A program made the translations under genes and the position numbers. Of a stretch of 64,000 nt of DNA, positions 47,956 through 56,480 are shown in pieces; positions within the stretch are counted from its first letter, which is position 1; each line of letters opens with the position of its first letter. The DNA comes from Pluralibacter gergoviae ATCC 33028 = NBRC 105706 (GTDB lineage Bacteria; Pseudomonadota; Gammaproteobacteria; Enterobacterales; Enterobacteriaceae): assembly GCF_001598855.1 (NCBI RefSeq), contig NZ_BCZS01000020.1:1-64000 (forward strand), in the 5' to 3' direction. The notes beneath the pieces are model-generated. The model had not been told where the DNA came from, did no database searches, and saw only the letters and a list, made by a program, of their open reading frames with translations.

Positions 47956-48498
47956 ATGAATACAGAGCAAAAGAGTACGGCGGAAGCGGCCATATTTACG
48001 GATGCGAAAGAGAGGCTCAGCTTTTACCGCAGTGAAATACATCATGAAATCAATGCGCTGGCAGCAAGAAATAATGCGCTACTAACCGCCCACTCTTTTT
48101 TGATTATTGCCTATGCCTCCTGCATGGCAAACAGCAATCCGCACTGGGGCGATATCTTTTCGCTGGTGGCGCCGGTCACCCTGGCCATATTCGGCGTGAT
48201 GAGTTCACTCACCGTCGGACCGGCCATCAGCGCCAGCTACGATATTATTAATCACTGGCAGCAGAAGCAGAATGCGCTGTTCAGTATGGATTTGAACATT
48301 GGCATTATTTGTGACGATGCGCCGCTGTTTAACGATAAGCCTTTCAATTATACCAGCTACCGCTACTCGGCCTATTTCTCCAGAAAAACGCCCGTCTATT
48401 TTATCCTGCTGTGGATAGCGCTGGGCATGCTGTCGATTGCGCTGCACTATATGCATGAAATTGCGTGGCTGCGCGATGCGCTTTTTAACCTGAAATAG
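47956..48498 (+). CDS. Uncharacterised membrane protein, two or three TMS
   Basis: This 180-aa protein has a soluble helical N-terminus (about 1-45), a hydrophobic pair (about 45-90, 'AHSFLIIAYASCMANS' and 'VAPVTLAIFGVMSSLTV') and a third hydrophobic segment (about 145-165, 'VYFILLWIALGMLSIAL'). I recognise no family. Nothing adjacent on the same strand gives context. GC content is lower than that of its neighbours. Confidence 0.6.
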   Translation: MNTEQKSTAEAAIFTDAKERLSFYRSEIHHEINALAARNNALLTAHSFLIIAYASCMANSNPHWGDIFSLVAPVTLAIFGVMSSLTVGPAISASYDIINHWQQKQNALFSMDLNIGIICDDAPLFNDKPFNYTSYRYSAYFSRKTPVYFILLWIALGMLSIALHYMHEIAWLRDALFNLK

Positions 48499-48563
48499 GG
48501 CTCCGCGTCTGCATAATGTGGGCGCGCCGCGGCGCTTTACGCAGCAGCGGCGCATCCCGTCCG

Positions 48564-49262
48564 TTACCTGTCCTCAACGATCAGGCAGGCGGCATTGACC
48601 GGGCCGTGCACGCCGATAACCTTGATAAGCTCAATATCTGCCGTCGAACTCGGACCGCCGATCAGATTGATGCAGGAGGGCATCCGCTCGCCCGCCTGCG
48701 CCATCTGGTGAAGCCGGCTGGCCAGCTGGGCGACGCGCGGCAGGATAGTGCTTTTCTTCAGCACGAAGAGCGAGGTCTCCGGCAGCAGGCTCAGGGCGCG
48801 GCCGCGCTCCGGCCCGGAGAACAGCACCACGCCGCCGGACTCGGTCAGCCCGTATTCGGCAAAGGTCACCCCAATTTTTGCCCGGGCGGCCAGCGCGAGG
48901 TTCTCTTCGCCGCGCGCCGGATCCCAGACGGCGGCGCCGCAGGCATCCCGCAGGCGGGCGGTGATGCCTAGCTCCGCCAGCCGGGCATCGCCGCTGACGA
49001 TGACCGGCTGACCGCCGTAGCATTCGCACAGGTGCAGCGCGGCGTCGGCGGCCTGCGCCGCCGGGGCCAGCTCGCAGCGCATCTGCATCACGCTGGAGGC
49101 AAAGTCGATAAAGGCGTCGCAGCGCTGCTGCAGGCTGAGCTCGCTCAGGCGGGTTTGCGGATAGTCGTTGACCGGCTCGGGACGCGGGGCGGGCTCGCGG
49201 CGCGGTTCGCGCCCCAGCGCCCGGGCGACGGACGTTAAAAATGCGCTTCGGTTATCGTTCAT
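48564..49262 (-). CDS. lutC: Lactate utilisation protein C (LUD domain)
   Basis: This 232-aa LUD-domain protein matches YkgG/LutC, with 'VTFAEYGLTESGGVVLFSG' and the C-terminal 'IGGPSSTADIELIKVIGVHG'. It is part of the LutABC L-lactate oxidase complex. Its start overlaps the lutB stop by 4 bp. It is the last gene of the operon. Confidence 0.93.
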   Translation of the reverse strand: MNDNRSAFLTSVARALGREPRREPAPRPEPVNDYPQTRLSELSLQQRCDAFIDFASSVMQMRCELAPAAQAADAALHLCECYGGQPVIVSGDARLAELGITARLRDACGAAVWDPARGEENLALAARAKIGVTFAEYGLTESGGVVLFSGPERGRALSLLPETSLFVLKKSTILPRVAQLASRLHQMAQAGERMPSCINLIGGPSSTADIELIKVIGVHGPVNAACLIVEDR

Positions 49263-50680
49263 TTCTGCTCCTTCACCTGATGTTTTTTAAACCAGCTGCG
49301 GAAGCTCTCGCCGTCCGCCTCCGGCAAATCGCGCGCCTCGGTCCAGTCGCCGATGGCGCCGATATTGAGCGGCGCCTTACCGCCTTTAATAAACCAGCTC
49401 GCCGCCTGGGCGCCGGCGACCATCCCGACCTTCCACAGGCCGGGATGGCTGTTGGCGTAGGCGAACATTTTAATGGCCCGCTGCTCCGCTTTTGGCGTCA
49501 TTCCCTGTTCGGCCATCACCCGGCGGTGGCGCAGGATGAGTTTAGAGAGCGGGATCTGTACCGGGCAGACGCTGTCGCAGGCGGTGCAGAGCGAGCAGGC
49601 GTAGGGCAGATCCTTAAAGTCCCGGTAGCCGCCCAGCAGCGGCGAGATAACGGCGCCGATCGGACCGGGATAGATCGAACCGTAGCCGTGGCCGCCGATG
49701 TGGCGGTAGGCCGGGCAGGTGTTCATGCAGGCCCCGCAGCGGATGCAGCGCAGCACGTCGCGAAACGCCGATCCCAGCACCTGCGAACGGCCGTTATCGA
49801 GGATCACCAGGTGGAACTCTTCCGGACCGTCGACGTTGCCCGCCTCGCGCGGGCCGGTGAGCCAGGTATTGTAGCCGGTCAGGCGCGCCCCGACGGCGCT
49901 GCGCGCCAGCAGGGTGATCAGGACATCCACCTCTTCAAAGGTCGGGGCCAGGCGCTCCATGCCCATCACCGCAATGTGGGTCTTCGGCAGGGTGGTGCAC
50001 ATCCGGGCGTTGCCTTCGTTGGTCACCAGGCACACCGAGCCGGTCTCGGCGACCGCAAAGTTGCAGCCGGTAACGCCGATATCGGCGCTGAGAAAATCTT
50101 CGCGGATCTTCTGGCGGATAAACCGCGTCATCGCCTCCGGGGTATCCGGCCCGTCGTAGCCCAGCCTGTCGTGCAGCACCCGGCGGATCTGCTGGCGATC
50201 TTTATGAATGGCGGGCACCACGATGTGCGACGGCGCGTCGCCGTCGAGCTGGAGGATGTACTCGGCGAGATCGGTTTCGATCACCTCGATGCCCGCCTGC
50301 TGCAGGACATGATTCATGCCGATCTCTTCCGTGACCATCGACTTGGACTTGACGATTTTCTTCGCCCGCTTCGCCTGCGCCACCTGCAGGATGTACTGCG
50401 TGGCCTCCTCTTTGGTGGCGGCGAAGAAGACATGGCCGCCGTTTTCCGTCACTTTCTCCGAAAGCTGGTACAGGTAGGCGTCCAGATTATCCAGCACGTG
50501 GTTGCGGATCTGGCTGGCGCGCTCGCGCCACGCTTCCCAGTGGCCGAGCTCCTCCACCATCTTCTGCCGGTTGGCGCCGATGCGCTCCTGGGCACCGGCG
50601 ATGGCCTTACGCATCACCGGATCGTCGATCTGCTGGCGGATGCGGGTTTTAAAATCGATATCGCTGGTTTTTAAGAACAT
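49259..50680 (-). CDS. lutB: Lactate utilisation iron-sulfur protein B
   Basis: This 473-aa LutB/YkgF protein has an N-terminal LUD-like domain and two 4Fe-4S motifs, 'CIRCGACMNTCPAY' (about 310-323) and 'CSLCTACDSVCP' (about 360). It passes electrons in L-lactate oxidation. It lies between lutA (9-nt gap) and lutC. Confidence 0.95.
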   Translation of the reverse strand: MFLKTSDIDFKTRIRQQIDDPVMRKAIAGAQERIGANRQKMVEELGHWEAWRERASQIRNHVLDNLDAYLYQLSEKVTENGGHVFFAATKEEATQYILQVAQAKRAKKIVKSKSMVTEEIGMNHVLQQAGIEVIETDLAEYILQLDGDAPSHIVVPAIHKDRQQIRRVLHDRLGYDGPDTPEAMTRFIRQKIREDFLSADIGVTGCNFAVAETGSVCLVTNEGNARMCTTLPKTHIAVMGMERLAPTFEEVDVLITLLARSAVGARLTGYNTWLTGPREAGNVDGPEEFHLVILDNGRSQVLGSAFRDVLRCIRCGACMNTCPAYRHIGGHGYGSIYPGPIGAVISPLLGGYRDFKDLPYACSLCTACDSVCPVQIPLSKLILRHRRVMAEQGMTPKAEQRAIKMFAYANSHPGLWKVGMVAGAQAASWFIKGGKAPLNIGAIGDWTEARDLPEADGESFRSWFKKHQVKEQK

Positions 50681-50689
50681 AATCCCTCC

Positions 50690-51409
50690 TCAGCGGCTCA
50701 TCAGCACTTCGGCAATATGCATCACCTTCACCGGCCGGCCTTCCCGCTGCAGGCGACCGCCGATGTTCAGCAGGCAGCTGACGTCGGCCCCGATCACGTA
50801 ATCCGGCGCCGCCGCCATGATGTGCTCCACTTTCTCCTTCACCATCTCGCCGGAGATCTCGGCCATCTTCACTGAAAAAGTGCCCCCGAAGCCGCAGCAG
50901 GTCTCCTGCGCGGTAAAGGGCAGCAGCTCCAGCCCGGCAACGTGCTTAAGCAGCGTCACCGGCTCGTCCTTAACGCCCAGCTTGCGAAACAGGCTGCAGG
51001 AGGGGTGATATACCGCTCTGCCCGGCAGCCGGGCGCCGACGTCCACCACTCCGAGGCGGTTGACGATAAAAGAGGTGAGGTCGCACATCCGGGCGGCGAC
51101 CTTCTCCGCGCGCGCGGCCCACTCCGGCTCGTCCTGCAGCCAGGAGGCATAGCTTTTGATAGCGTAAGTGCAGGAACCGGCGGGGGAGATAATCGGATCG
51201 TCATTCTCTTCCAGGGCGGCAATCAGATTTTTCATTCCCGGAATGGCCTGGTCGATATAGCCGCTGTTGATCGCCGGCTGGCCGCAGCAGCCCTGCTTTT
51301 CCGGGAAGTGGACCCGGCAGCCGAGCTGCTCCAGCAGCAGGACCGAATCGCGGGCCATGCGCGATTTCAGCGCGTCACCGATGCAGGTGACGAAGAAGTT
51401 GATATTCAT
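50690..51409 (-). CDS. lutA: Lactate utilisation iron-sulfur protein A
   Basis: This 239-aa protein has two CCG domains, with 'GCCGQPAINSGY' and 'TCCGFGGTFSVKM', the heterodisulfide-reductase-like cysteine motifs of LutA/YkgE. The ATG at 51409 ('MNINFFVTCIGD') gives the family length; the longer in-frame start adds 13 atypical residues. It is the first gene of lutABC. Confidence 0.95.
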   Translation of the reverse strand: MNINFFVTCIGDALKSRMARDSVLLLEQLGCRVHFPEKQGCCGQPAINSGYIDQAIPGMKNLIAALEENDDPIISPAGSCTYAIKSYASWLQDEPEWAARAEKVAARMCDLTSFIVNRLGVVDVGARLPGRAVYHPSCSLFRKLGVKDEPVTLLKHVAGLELLPFTAQETCCGFGGTFSVKMAEISGEMVKEKVEHIMAAAPDYVIGADVSCLLNIGGRLQREGRPVKVMHIAEVLMSR

Positions 51410-51731
51410 GGGTGAGGGCTCCATTGCGTTGGTGGAAGGGCCGGGCATGCAGCGTGCGTCAGGAATGGGACAGAGCGGGGCCGTGTGGGCGATAACGGGG
51501 TAAGCATGATTTGTCCTGAACGCATGGGGGATGTTTTATTTGTATGATGAATATAGTTTTATACCGCACAAAAGGTGTGGGAATGTGTGGGGGAGATCAC
51601 GTTTTTGGGGCGAAAGCCACAAGAAGCTTATCTTGCAGGGCAAATGGTTGATTGCGCTTAGCCACAGTGTCGTATTTTAATTATTAAGCGAGTTGTCGCC
51701 GCGTTTCTGGCGTTATCTTATAATCCCGTTG
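51410..51731. other. Intergenic region upstream of lutABC
   Basis: This 322-bp gap should hold the lutABC promoter. A small inverted repeat, accgcacaaaaggtgtggg, lies near 51574-51592. The part from 51600 to 51731 becomes AT-rich toward the toxin/immunity genes. I see no open reading frame with family features and no clear terminator for the gene that ends at 51732. Confidence 0.4.
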
Positions 51732-52112
51732 CTATTTGCCCATAGCATCAGAGAGTTTAACTATTTCGTCATGAATATATTTTCGACGATGCCTTAACAG
51801 GAAGCGCTGCGGAATAATGCGCTCAATTATGGTCGGTTTTTTATTCGTGTATTCAGTCACCAGATGCTTAATCTCATCTTCTGACCAGCCATGCATTTCA
51901 GGCGTAGGATTATAAAGAAGGTTTGCCTGCAGAGCGGGAGCGACTTCCCGATCGAGGATCTCAAAAATAGCCTCGCGGCTCAGGCCGGAGTTTTTAAGTA
52001 CACCAGCCATCCACCTGTAGTCATACTCCTGCAGCTCCCGCCCGGTGAAAAGCTCCGAGAGTGCGTGCCAGACAGGAATGCGGATGGTCAGTTCTGCTTG
52101 GGTAAAGCGCAT
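51732..52112 (-). CDS. DUF7079-like small protein, possible immunity partner
   Basis: This 126-aa soluble, helical protein begins at an ATG that overlaps the stop of the gene upstream (TAATG). It begins 'MRFTQAELTIRIPVWHALSE' and has 'VAPALQANLLYNPTPEMHGW' in the middle. The pattern (variable, acidic-basic, no domain) and its tight coupling behind a toxin-like gene suggest an immunity protein. The match to DUF7079 is from memory of the family's look and is not firm. Immunity proteins of pore formers are usually membrane proteins, which this one is not. Confidence 0.55.
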   Translation of the reverse strand: MRFTQAELTIRIPVWHALSELFTGRELQEYDYRWMAGVLKNSGLSREAIFEILDREVAPALQANLLYNPTPEMHGWSEDEIKHLVTEYTNKKPTIIERIIPQRFLLRHRRKYIHDEIVKLSDAMGK

Positions 52113-52870
52113 TAGTTTTTTCCCTGAGGTGATATATACATAGTGCCAAAGAGAAGATCTGTGCCTACAGAGGCCAGAATACCACCAATTATCGCGGCAA
52201 CGCCAATGCAGACGGGGGCTGTGGCTGCACATACGCCGGTTGCAACTACTGCCGCTCCGGTGCCCCATCCACCGACGATACCCGCGGTGGCTATCGCTCC
52301 CTGATGTATCGTTTCGGTTGTTTTGTCCTCTGCCTGATAAACTTCGTATACGGCGACGGCCAGAGAGACAAGAAGCACGCGCTTACCGGCAACACCCAAT
52401 GTTTTAGCGATTCCAGATACGGCACCTCTATCACGCCCTGACGCCTCAATCATTTCCTTAAATACTGCGGCCTGCTTTGCCTCCGACAGAGATTCAAAAG
52501 GTTGCTGAAACATTTTAGTCGCATAATGCTCGGTCAAATCAGACAGGTTGCGCCCTGACGGTTTCAACTTTTTGGAGTACGCTCTTCCTACAGGGCTGTT
52601 TCTTAGGCGTGAAAGATCCAGTATTTCGTTACGCATTCGGGAAGCCGCTGCTGCAGCATCCTTTGGTGACATCTGACCGCTCTCTACCGCACTGACGAAT
52701 TCAGACGACATTTTCTGAATATCACGCAGATACTGCTCTCTGACCCGGGCGTCCTGAATGCAGTGGGATGCAAAGTTTGAGGCGGTTCCTTGTAACGAGG
52801 CCAGGACTGAAGAAAAGGCACGCCTGTCATTTTGTAACCCACCGGCCGCGGCGGGATAAGTGAAGCCCAT
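52112..52870 (-). CDS. Glycine-zipper membrane-active toxin-like protein
   Basis: This 252-aa protein has no signal peptide. Residues about 1-160 are soluble and mostly helical ('RMRNEILDLSRLRNSPVGRAY'). The C-terminal third has a short hydrophobic stretch ('VLLVSLAVAVYEVYQA', about 170-185), then a Gly/Ala-rich hairpin (about 198-240, 'GIVGGWGTGAAVV' and 'CIGVAAIIGGILASVG'). That layout recalls small T6SS or contact-dependent pore-forming effectors such as Ssp6, and colicin-like tails. No T6SS gene is in the window. A bacteriocin, a phage lysis protein or a harmless membrane protein are alternatives. Confidence 0.5.
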   Translation of the reverse strand: MGFTYPAAAGGLQNDRRAFSSVLASLQGTASNFASHCIQDARVREQYLRDIQKMSSEFVSAVESGQMSPKDAAAAASRMRNEILDLSRLRNSPVGRAYSKKLKPSGRNLSDLTEHYATKMFQQPFESLSEAKQAAVFKEMIEASGRDRGAVSGIAKTLGVAGKRVLLVSLAVAVYEVYQAEDKTTETIHQGAIATAGIVGGWGTGAAVVATGVCAATAPVCIGVAAIIGGILASVGTDLLFGTMYISPQGKN

Positions 52871-53164
52871 ACGATACCTCGTTTTTGTTTGTGGTAAATC
52901 CTGGGTTTATAGTACAAAAAATGGCCTTTTGAGCAAGAGTGAAATGGCAAGGTAAAAGTCCGCGAATTTGTCACTACTGAGCATCGGTTTTCGAAACGCA
53001 TGATACAGTCAGCCACCCGCAGCACCCCTGCTTTCCGAAAAGAGCACCCGGCAACCGCTGCAGCAAAACCCGCACCGTTGACTATCCCCGAAGCGTCAGT
53101 TAGGTTACGCGGGCAACCGGGCGGCGCGCCGGGCCGGGCCGGCACAGCCGATAAGGATACAGAG

Positions 53165-53713
53165 ATGGATATGCAATTTTTGAAAGAGTGCCTGCTGGTT
53201 GAGGTGATAGGCGGCAAGGATAAGACTTTCTCATGGCCGCGCGCCGTGCGCCACGCGTGGCGCCAGCCCAGGCGCCGCTTTATCTTCTGGTGGCGCATCG
53301 CCTCTTATATGTATCATTCGAAAAACCGATTTCTTAAGCGATTAGCCAGCCGGATTAACCGCAGTCTTTTTTATAAATACAACGCGGAAATTGAGCTTGG
53401 ATTAACCGTTGCGCCGGGTTTTTATATCGGCCACTTCTGCGGGGTGGTGATCACCCGCAATGCGACGATTGGGCGCAATTTTGAAGTTAGGCAAAACACT
53501 ACGATCGGCCTAAAGTCGAGTAACGATGACAGGATTGTTATCGGGGATAACGTTAGCGTGGGTGCACACTCGTGTATTATTGCTGAGAACCTGAATATTG
53601 GCGATAACGTTGTCATTGGCGCGTTTTCTTTTATTAACAAGGATATACCGTCGGATACGATTTATTATACTAAGAGGGAGTCGGTTTTGGTGGAGAGGGG
53701 GGATCGGAGTTGA
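53165..53713 (+). CDS. Hexapeptide-repeat (left-handed beta-helix) acyltransferase, CysE-like
   Basis: This 182-aa protein has a basic, amphipathic N-terminal half. From about residue 90 it has hexapeptide repeats ('IGHFCGVVITRNATIGRNFE', 'IVIGDNVSVGAHSCIIAEN', 'IGDNVVIGAF'). It resembles serine O-acetyltransferases of capsule and O-antigen loci. The ATG at 53165 ('MDMQFLKECLLVEVIG') with 'aaggatacagag' is chosen over an upstream reading that enters repeat-poor, GC-rich DNA. No polysaccharide genes adjoin it. The substrate is unknown. Confidence 0.75.
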   Translation: MDMQFLKECLLVEVIGGKDKTFSWPRAVRHAWRQPRRRFIFWWRIASYMYHSKNRFLKRLASRINRSLFYKYNAEIELGLTVAPGFYIGHFCGVVITRNATIGRNFEVRQNTTIGLKSSNDDRIVIGDNVSVGAHSCIIAENLNIGDNVVIGAFSFINKDIPSDTIYYTKRESVLVERGDRS

Positions 53714-54170
53714 GCAGGGGATCTCCTCAAAAGATATAATCAGTATGTCTAAAGATCGCTGAACGTGAATAGCTCGTTTAGCAGGGATGCTTACAATACA
53801 ACGTCAGTGTTCCGCCGAACAACTGGTTTATGTGTCTGCTGGTACTTATTAGCGCCTTCTGACGCTGGGGTAGGATCACTCTCAGGAAGGATTTATATTT
53901 GAACATAGTTCTTGAACAAGTGGGTTTACGTCATTACGCGAATCTACAGGCCATGCCGATTGCTAACCCGATGCCTAAAAACACTGTGACATGAATCAGT
54001 TAGAGTATATTTAAGGATTGGCATTTTTTAGCGAAGCGGTAATATGACTTGCCGTGTCAATTCTTTCTAATTGTGCCTCAACAGCATCAAGGTGGAAGGA
54101 CTCGAGCTTACGGCGTGGCGCTAAGCTGCTACAGGTTGGCGCATCCCTATACGGATTGAGAGGAGCCACA
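53714..54170. other. AT-rich leader of the Gabija-like module
   Basis: This 457-bp gap marks the start of AT-rich DNA. It should contain the promoter of the nuclease gene. A 31-codon TTG frame at 53899-53994 is too short and unlike any family I know. No integrase, tRNA or clear repeat is visible. Confidence 0.4.
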
Positions 54171-56480
54171 ATGTCAGCAGCAGACGCCACTACATCATTA
54201 TCTGGGCAGATATCCCTTCGATTTGTTGAGCTTTGCCAGTTCCGCCGACTTGGTAAGGTCCAGCTTGAGATTGATCCTAAGACTACTATTCTAGTAGGTG
54301 CTAATAATAGCGGAAAAACATCAATTCTGGCAGCGTTGCGCCATTTCCTCGCAGATGGCTCGCCATTTGGTGCTTTCGACATCAGTGTTTCTCAATGGCC
54401 AAAATTGCGGGAACTTGGAAGAGCTTGGGACGCATTAGAAGAAGATCCATCTACGTCTGGCGCATCCGAAAATGAATGGGTAGAGCAACTTGGAACCTTA
54501 CTTTCGGCGATGCCAACGCTAGATCTATGGTTCGATGCTAAGGCCGGTATGTTCCACTATGTCTCTCCGTTCTTGTCAAAATTCAGTTGGAAGGGGGGCG
54601 GGGTAGGTGTCCGATTGCGTCTGGAACCTGCTACGAACATTGAGGATCTAAAACAGTTGGCTTGGAAGTATCACCTGACGAGAATACCTGTGAAGGATAT
54701 GGGAAAGGATTCGCTTGCGTGGCCGATTGATCTTCTTGATTTTTGGCTGCGAGAACCTTCTCTACTCGGCCAGGTTCGGGCCTATAAGTTGGATGCAGAT
54801 AACAACCCTTTGGACGGAATAAAGACCTATGTTAGCCAGATATTGGATGCTAACTCTAGTCCAATTGATCGTAAACATTTGCAGAAAATCATAAAAGTAG
54901 ACTTTGTGGCTGCACAGCGTGGCCTTGGTAGTGAGGAAGCTGATTCCCGGTCTGCTTCTGGCCCTCATCGCATAGGTTTATTCTCTAATCAGCTTCTCAA
55001 ATTTGCTCGACAGCATCTAAATGTGGCAGCAACAGGTCATGGGCATCGAGCTGACCTCATAAAAGCTGTTGCTGATGCCCAGCAGGAACTAGATAAAAAG
55101 ATACATGAGGCTATTGGACCATCCGTAGAAGAGGTTAAAGAGCTCGGGTACCCCGGCTTGCATGACCCCCAAGAGATTCGTTTCCGCACGCGCATACAGA
55201 CAGCCGAATTACTCGACCATGGGACAGCTGTTCAATACAGCATGCAGAAGGATTCATTAGAGGAGCTTCTCCCGGAATATTCCATTGGACTCGGTTATCA
55301 GAATTTACAGTCACTTAGTTACCAACTAGTTTCCTTCAAAGCGGCTCGCCTAAATCCTGAAAAGGGCGCTCCAGTACCTGTTCACCTGGTTATGATTGAG
55401 GAGCCCGAGGCTCATTTGCACGTACAGGTACAACGTATTTTCCCAGGTAAGGCACATAAGCTAATCAGCCCTAACAGTAGCGCTGAGTCAGGCCTTAAAA
55501 GCCAATTGATTATCAGTACTCATTCTAGCCATCTAGCTCATGCTGAGAATTTTGACCGGCTACGATATGTTCGCCGCGTTGCCAAGAGTGAAGAACAAAA
55601 CATGCCTACCACCGAGGTGGTCAATCTTGGGCAAGTTTTTGGTGATGATAAAACGACCCGTCAATTCGCTGAGCGTTATTTTCGCGTTCAACACACAGAC
55701 CTTTTATTTGCCAATGCTGCAATCTTTGTCGAGGGGGTTGCTGAGCGAATGCTGTTACCTCTTTTCATTGAAAGAGATTTTGCAATACTCAACAGCCGCT
55801 ATCTGTCCTTCCTTGATATTGGTGGTAGCCATGCTCATCGGCTAAAGTCTCTCGTTGAAAGACTCCGTATTCCAACTGTAATTATTACTGATATCGATCC
55901 AGTTGAAGAAAGACCAGGTAAGCCTAAGAAAAATGGGGAACCGACTACAACCTTGGTTGCTGTAGCTAATACAGGACAACCCGGGCTGCAATGTGGGAAC
56001 CCGACTCTTCGCGGATGGCACCCTAAGCTGCAACAGCTTGAGGATTTCAAGAACCCGAAAGATGAGCATCTTGTCTGGAACGAAATTGCCGAATGTTCTG
56101 TACGTTTCGCATGGCAGCTGCCTGTAGCCGAAGCTGGTAATCAGTGGCCAAGTACTTTTGAGGATTCTCTTATACTAAGAAATATTCCTTGGTTTAAGGC
56201 GTTGATGAATGAAAAAGTCGATGACGGAGGCAAGCAGCTCACACCGCCAAAAGGCGCACTGGGCTCAGTAGCAAGACAGGTCGCTGAAAATGATAATATT
56301 CCAGAACTGCTCGCTGCGCTGCACAAATTAATGCATGGATCTTTTAATAAAGGAGATTTTGCCGCAAGCATCTTTGAAATGGTTGCTGCGGATGAGCCGA
56401 TTGTCTGTCCTAAATATATTGTGGATGCATTGGAATGGCTCCAGACACAGCTTGAGCCAAGCAAGGAGGTGATGCCATGA
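54171..56480 (+). CDS. OLD-family ATPase/TOPRIM endonuclease (Gabija GajA-like)
   Basis: This 769-aa protein starts at an ATG with AGGAG 6-7 nt upstream; a longer frame is possible. The N-terminal ABC-type ATPase has Walker A 'VGANNSGKTS' (about 42-51). Walker B/signature 'MIEEPEAHLH' lies near 407 and the H-loop 'LIISTHSSHLAHA' near 445. The C-terminal TOPRIM domain has the acidic 'FVEGVAERMLL' (about 520) and 'IITDIDP' (about 570), so the metal-binding Glu and Asp residues are kept. OLD nucleases paired with a UvrD-type helicase form Gabija, where GajA nicks phage DNA when nucleotide levels fall. It is about 190 residues longer than the founding GajA. Overlaps the helicase start by 4 bp. 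Confidence 0.87.
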   Translation: MSAADATTSLSGQISLRFVELCQFRRLGKVQLEIDPKTTILVGANNSGKTSILAALRHFLADGSPFGAFDISVSQWPKLRELGRAWDALEEDPSTSGASENEWVEQLGTLLSAMPTLDLWFDAKAGMFHYVSPFLSKFSWKGGGVGVRLRLEPATNIEDLKQLAWKYHLTRIPVKDMGKDSLAWPIDLLDFWLREPSLLGQVRAYKLDADNNPLDGIKTYVSQILDANSSPIDRKHLQKIIKVDFVAAQRGLGSEEADSRSASGPHRIGLFSNQLLKFARQHLNVAATGHGHRADLIKAVADAQQELDKKIHEAIGPSVEEVKELGYPGLHDPQEIRFRTRIQTAELLDHGTAVQYSMQKDSLEELLPEYSIGLGYQNLQSLSYQLVSFKAARLNPEKGAPVPVHLVMIEEPEAHLHVQVQRIFPGKAHKLISPNSSAESGLKSQLIISTHSSHLAHAENFDRLRYVRRVAKSEEQNMPTTEVVNLGQVFGDDKTTRQFAERYFRVQHTDLLFANAAIFVEGVAERMLLPLFIERDFAILNSRYLSFLDIGGSHAHRLKSLVERLRIPTVIITDIDPVEERPGKPKKNGEPTTTLVAVANTGQPGLQCGNPTLRGWHPKLQQLEDFKNPKDEHLVWNEIAECSVRFAWQLPVAEAGNQWPSTFEDSLILRNIPWFKALMNEKVDDGGKQLTPPKGALGSVARQVAENDNIPELLAALHKLMHGSFNKGDFAASIFEMVAADEPIVCPKYIVDALEWLQTQLEPSKEVMP

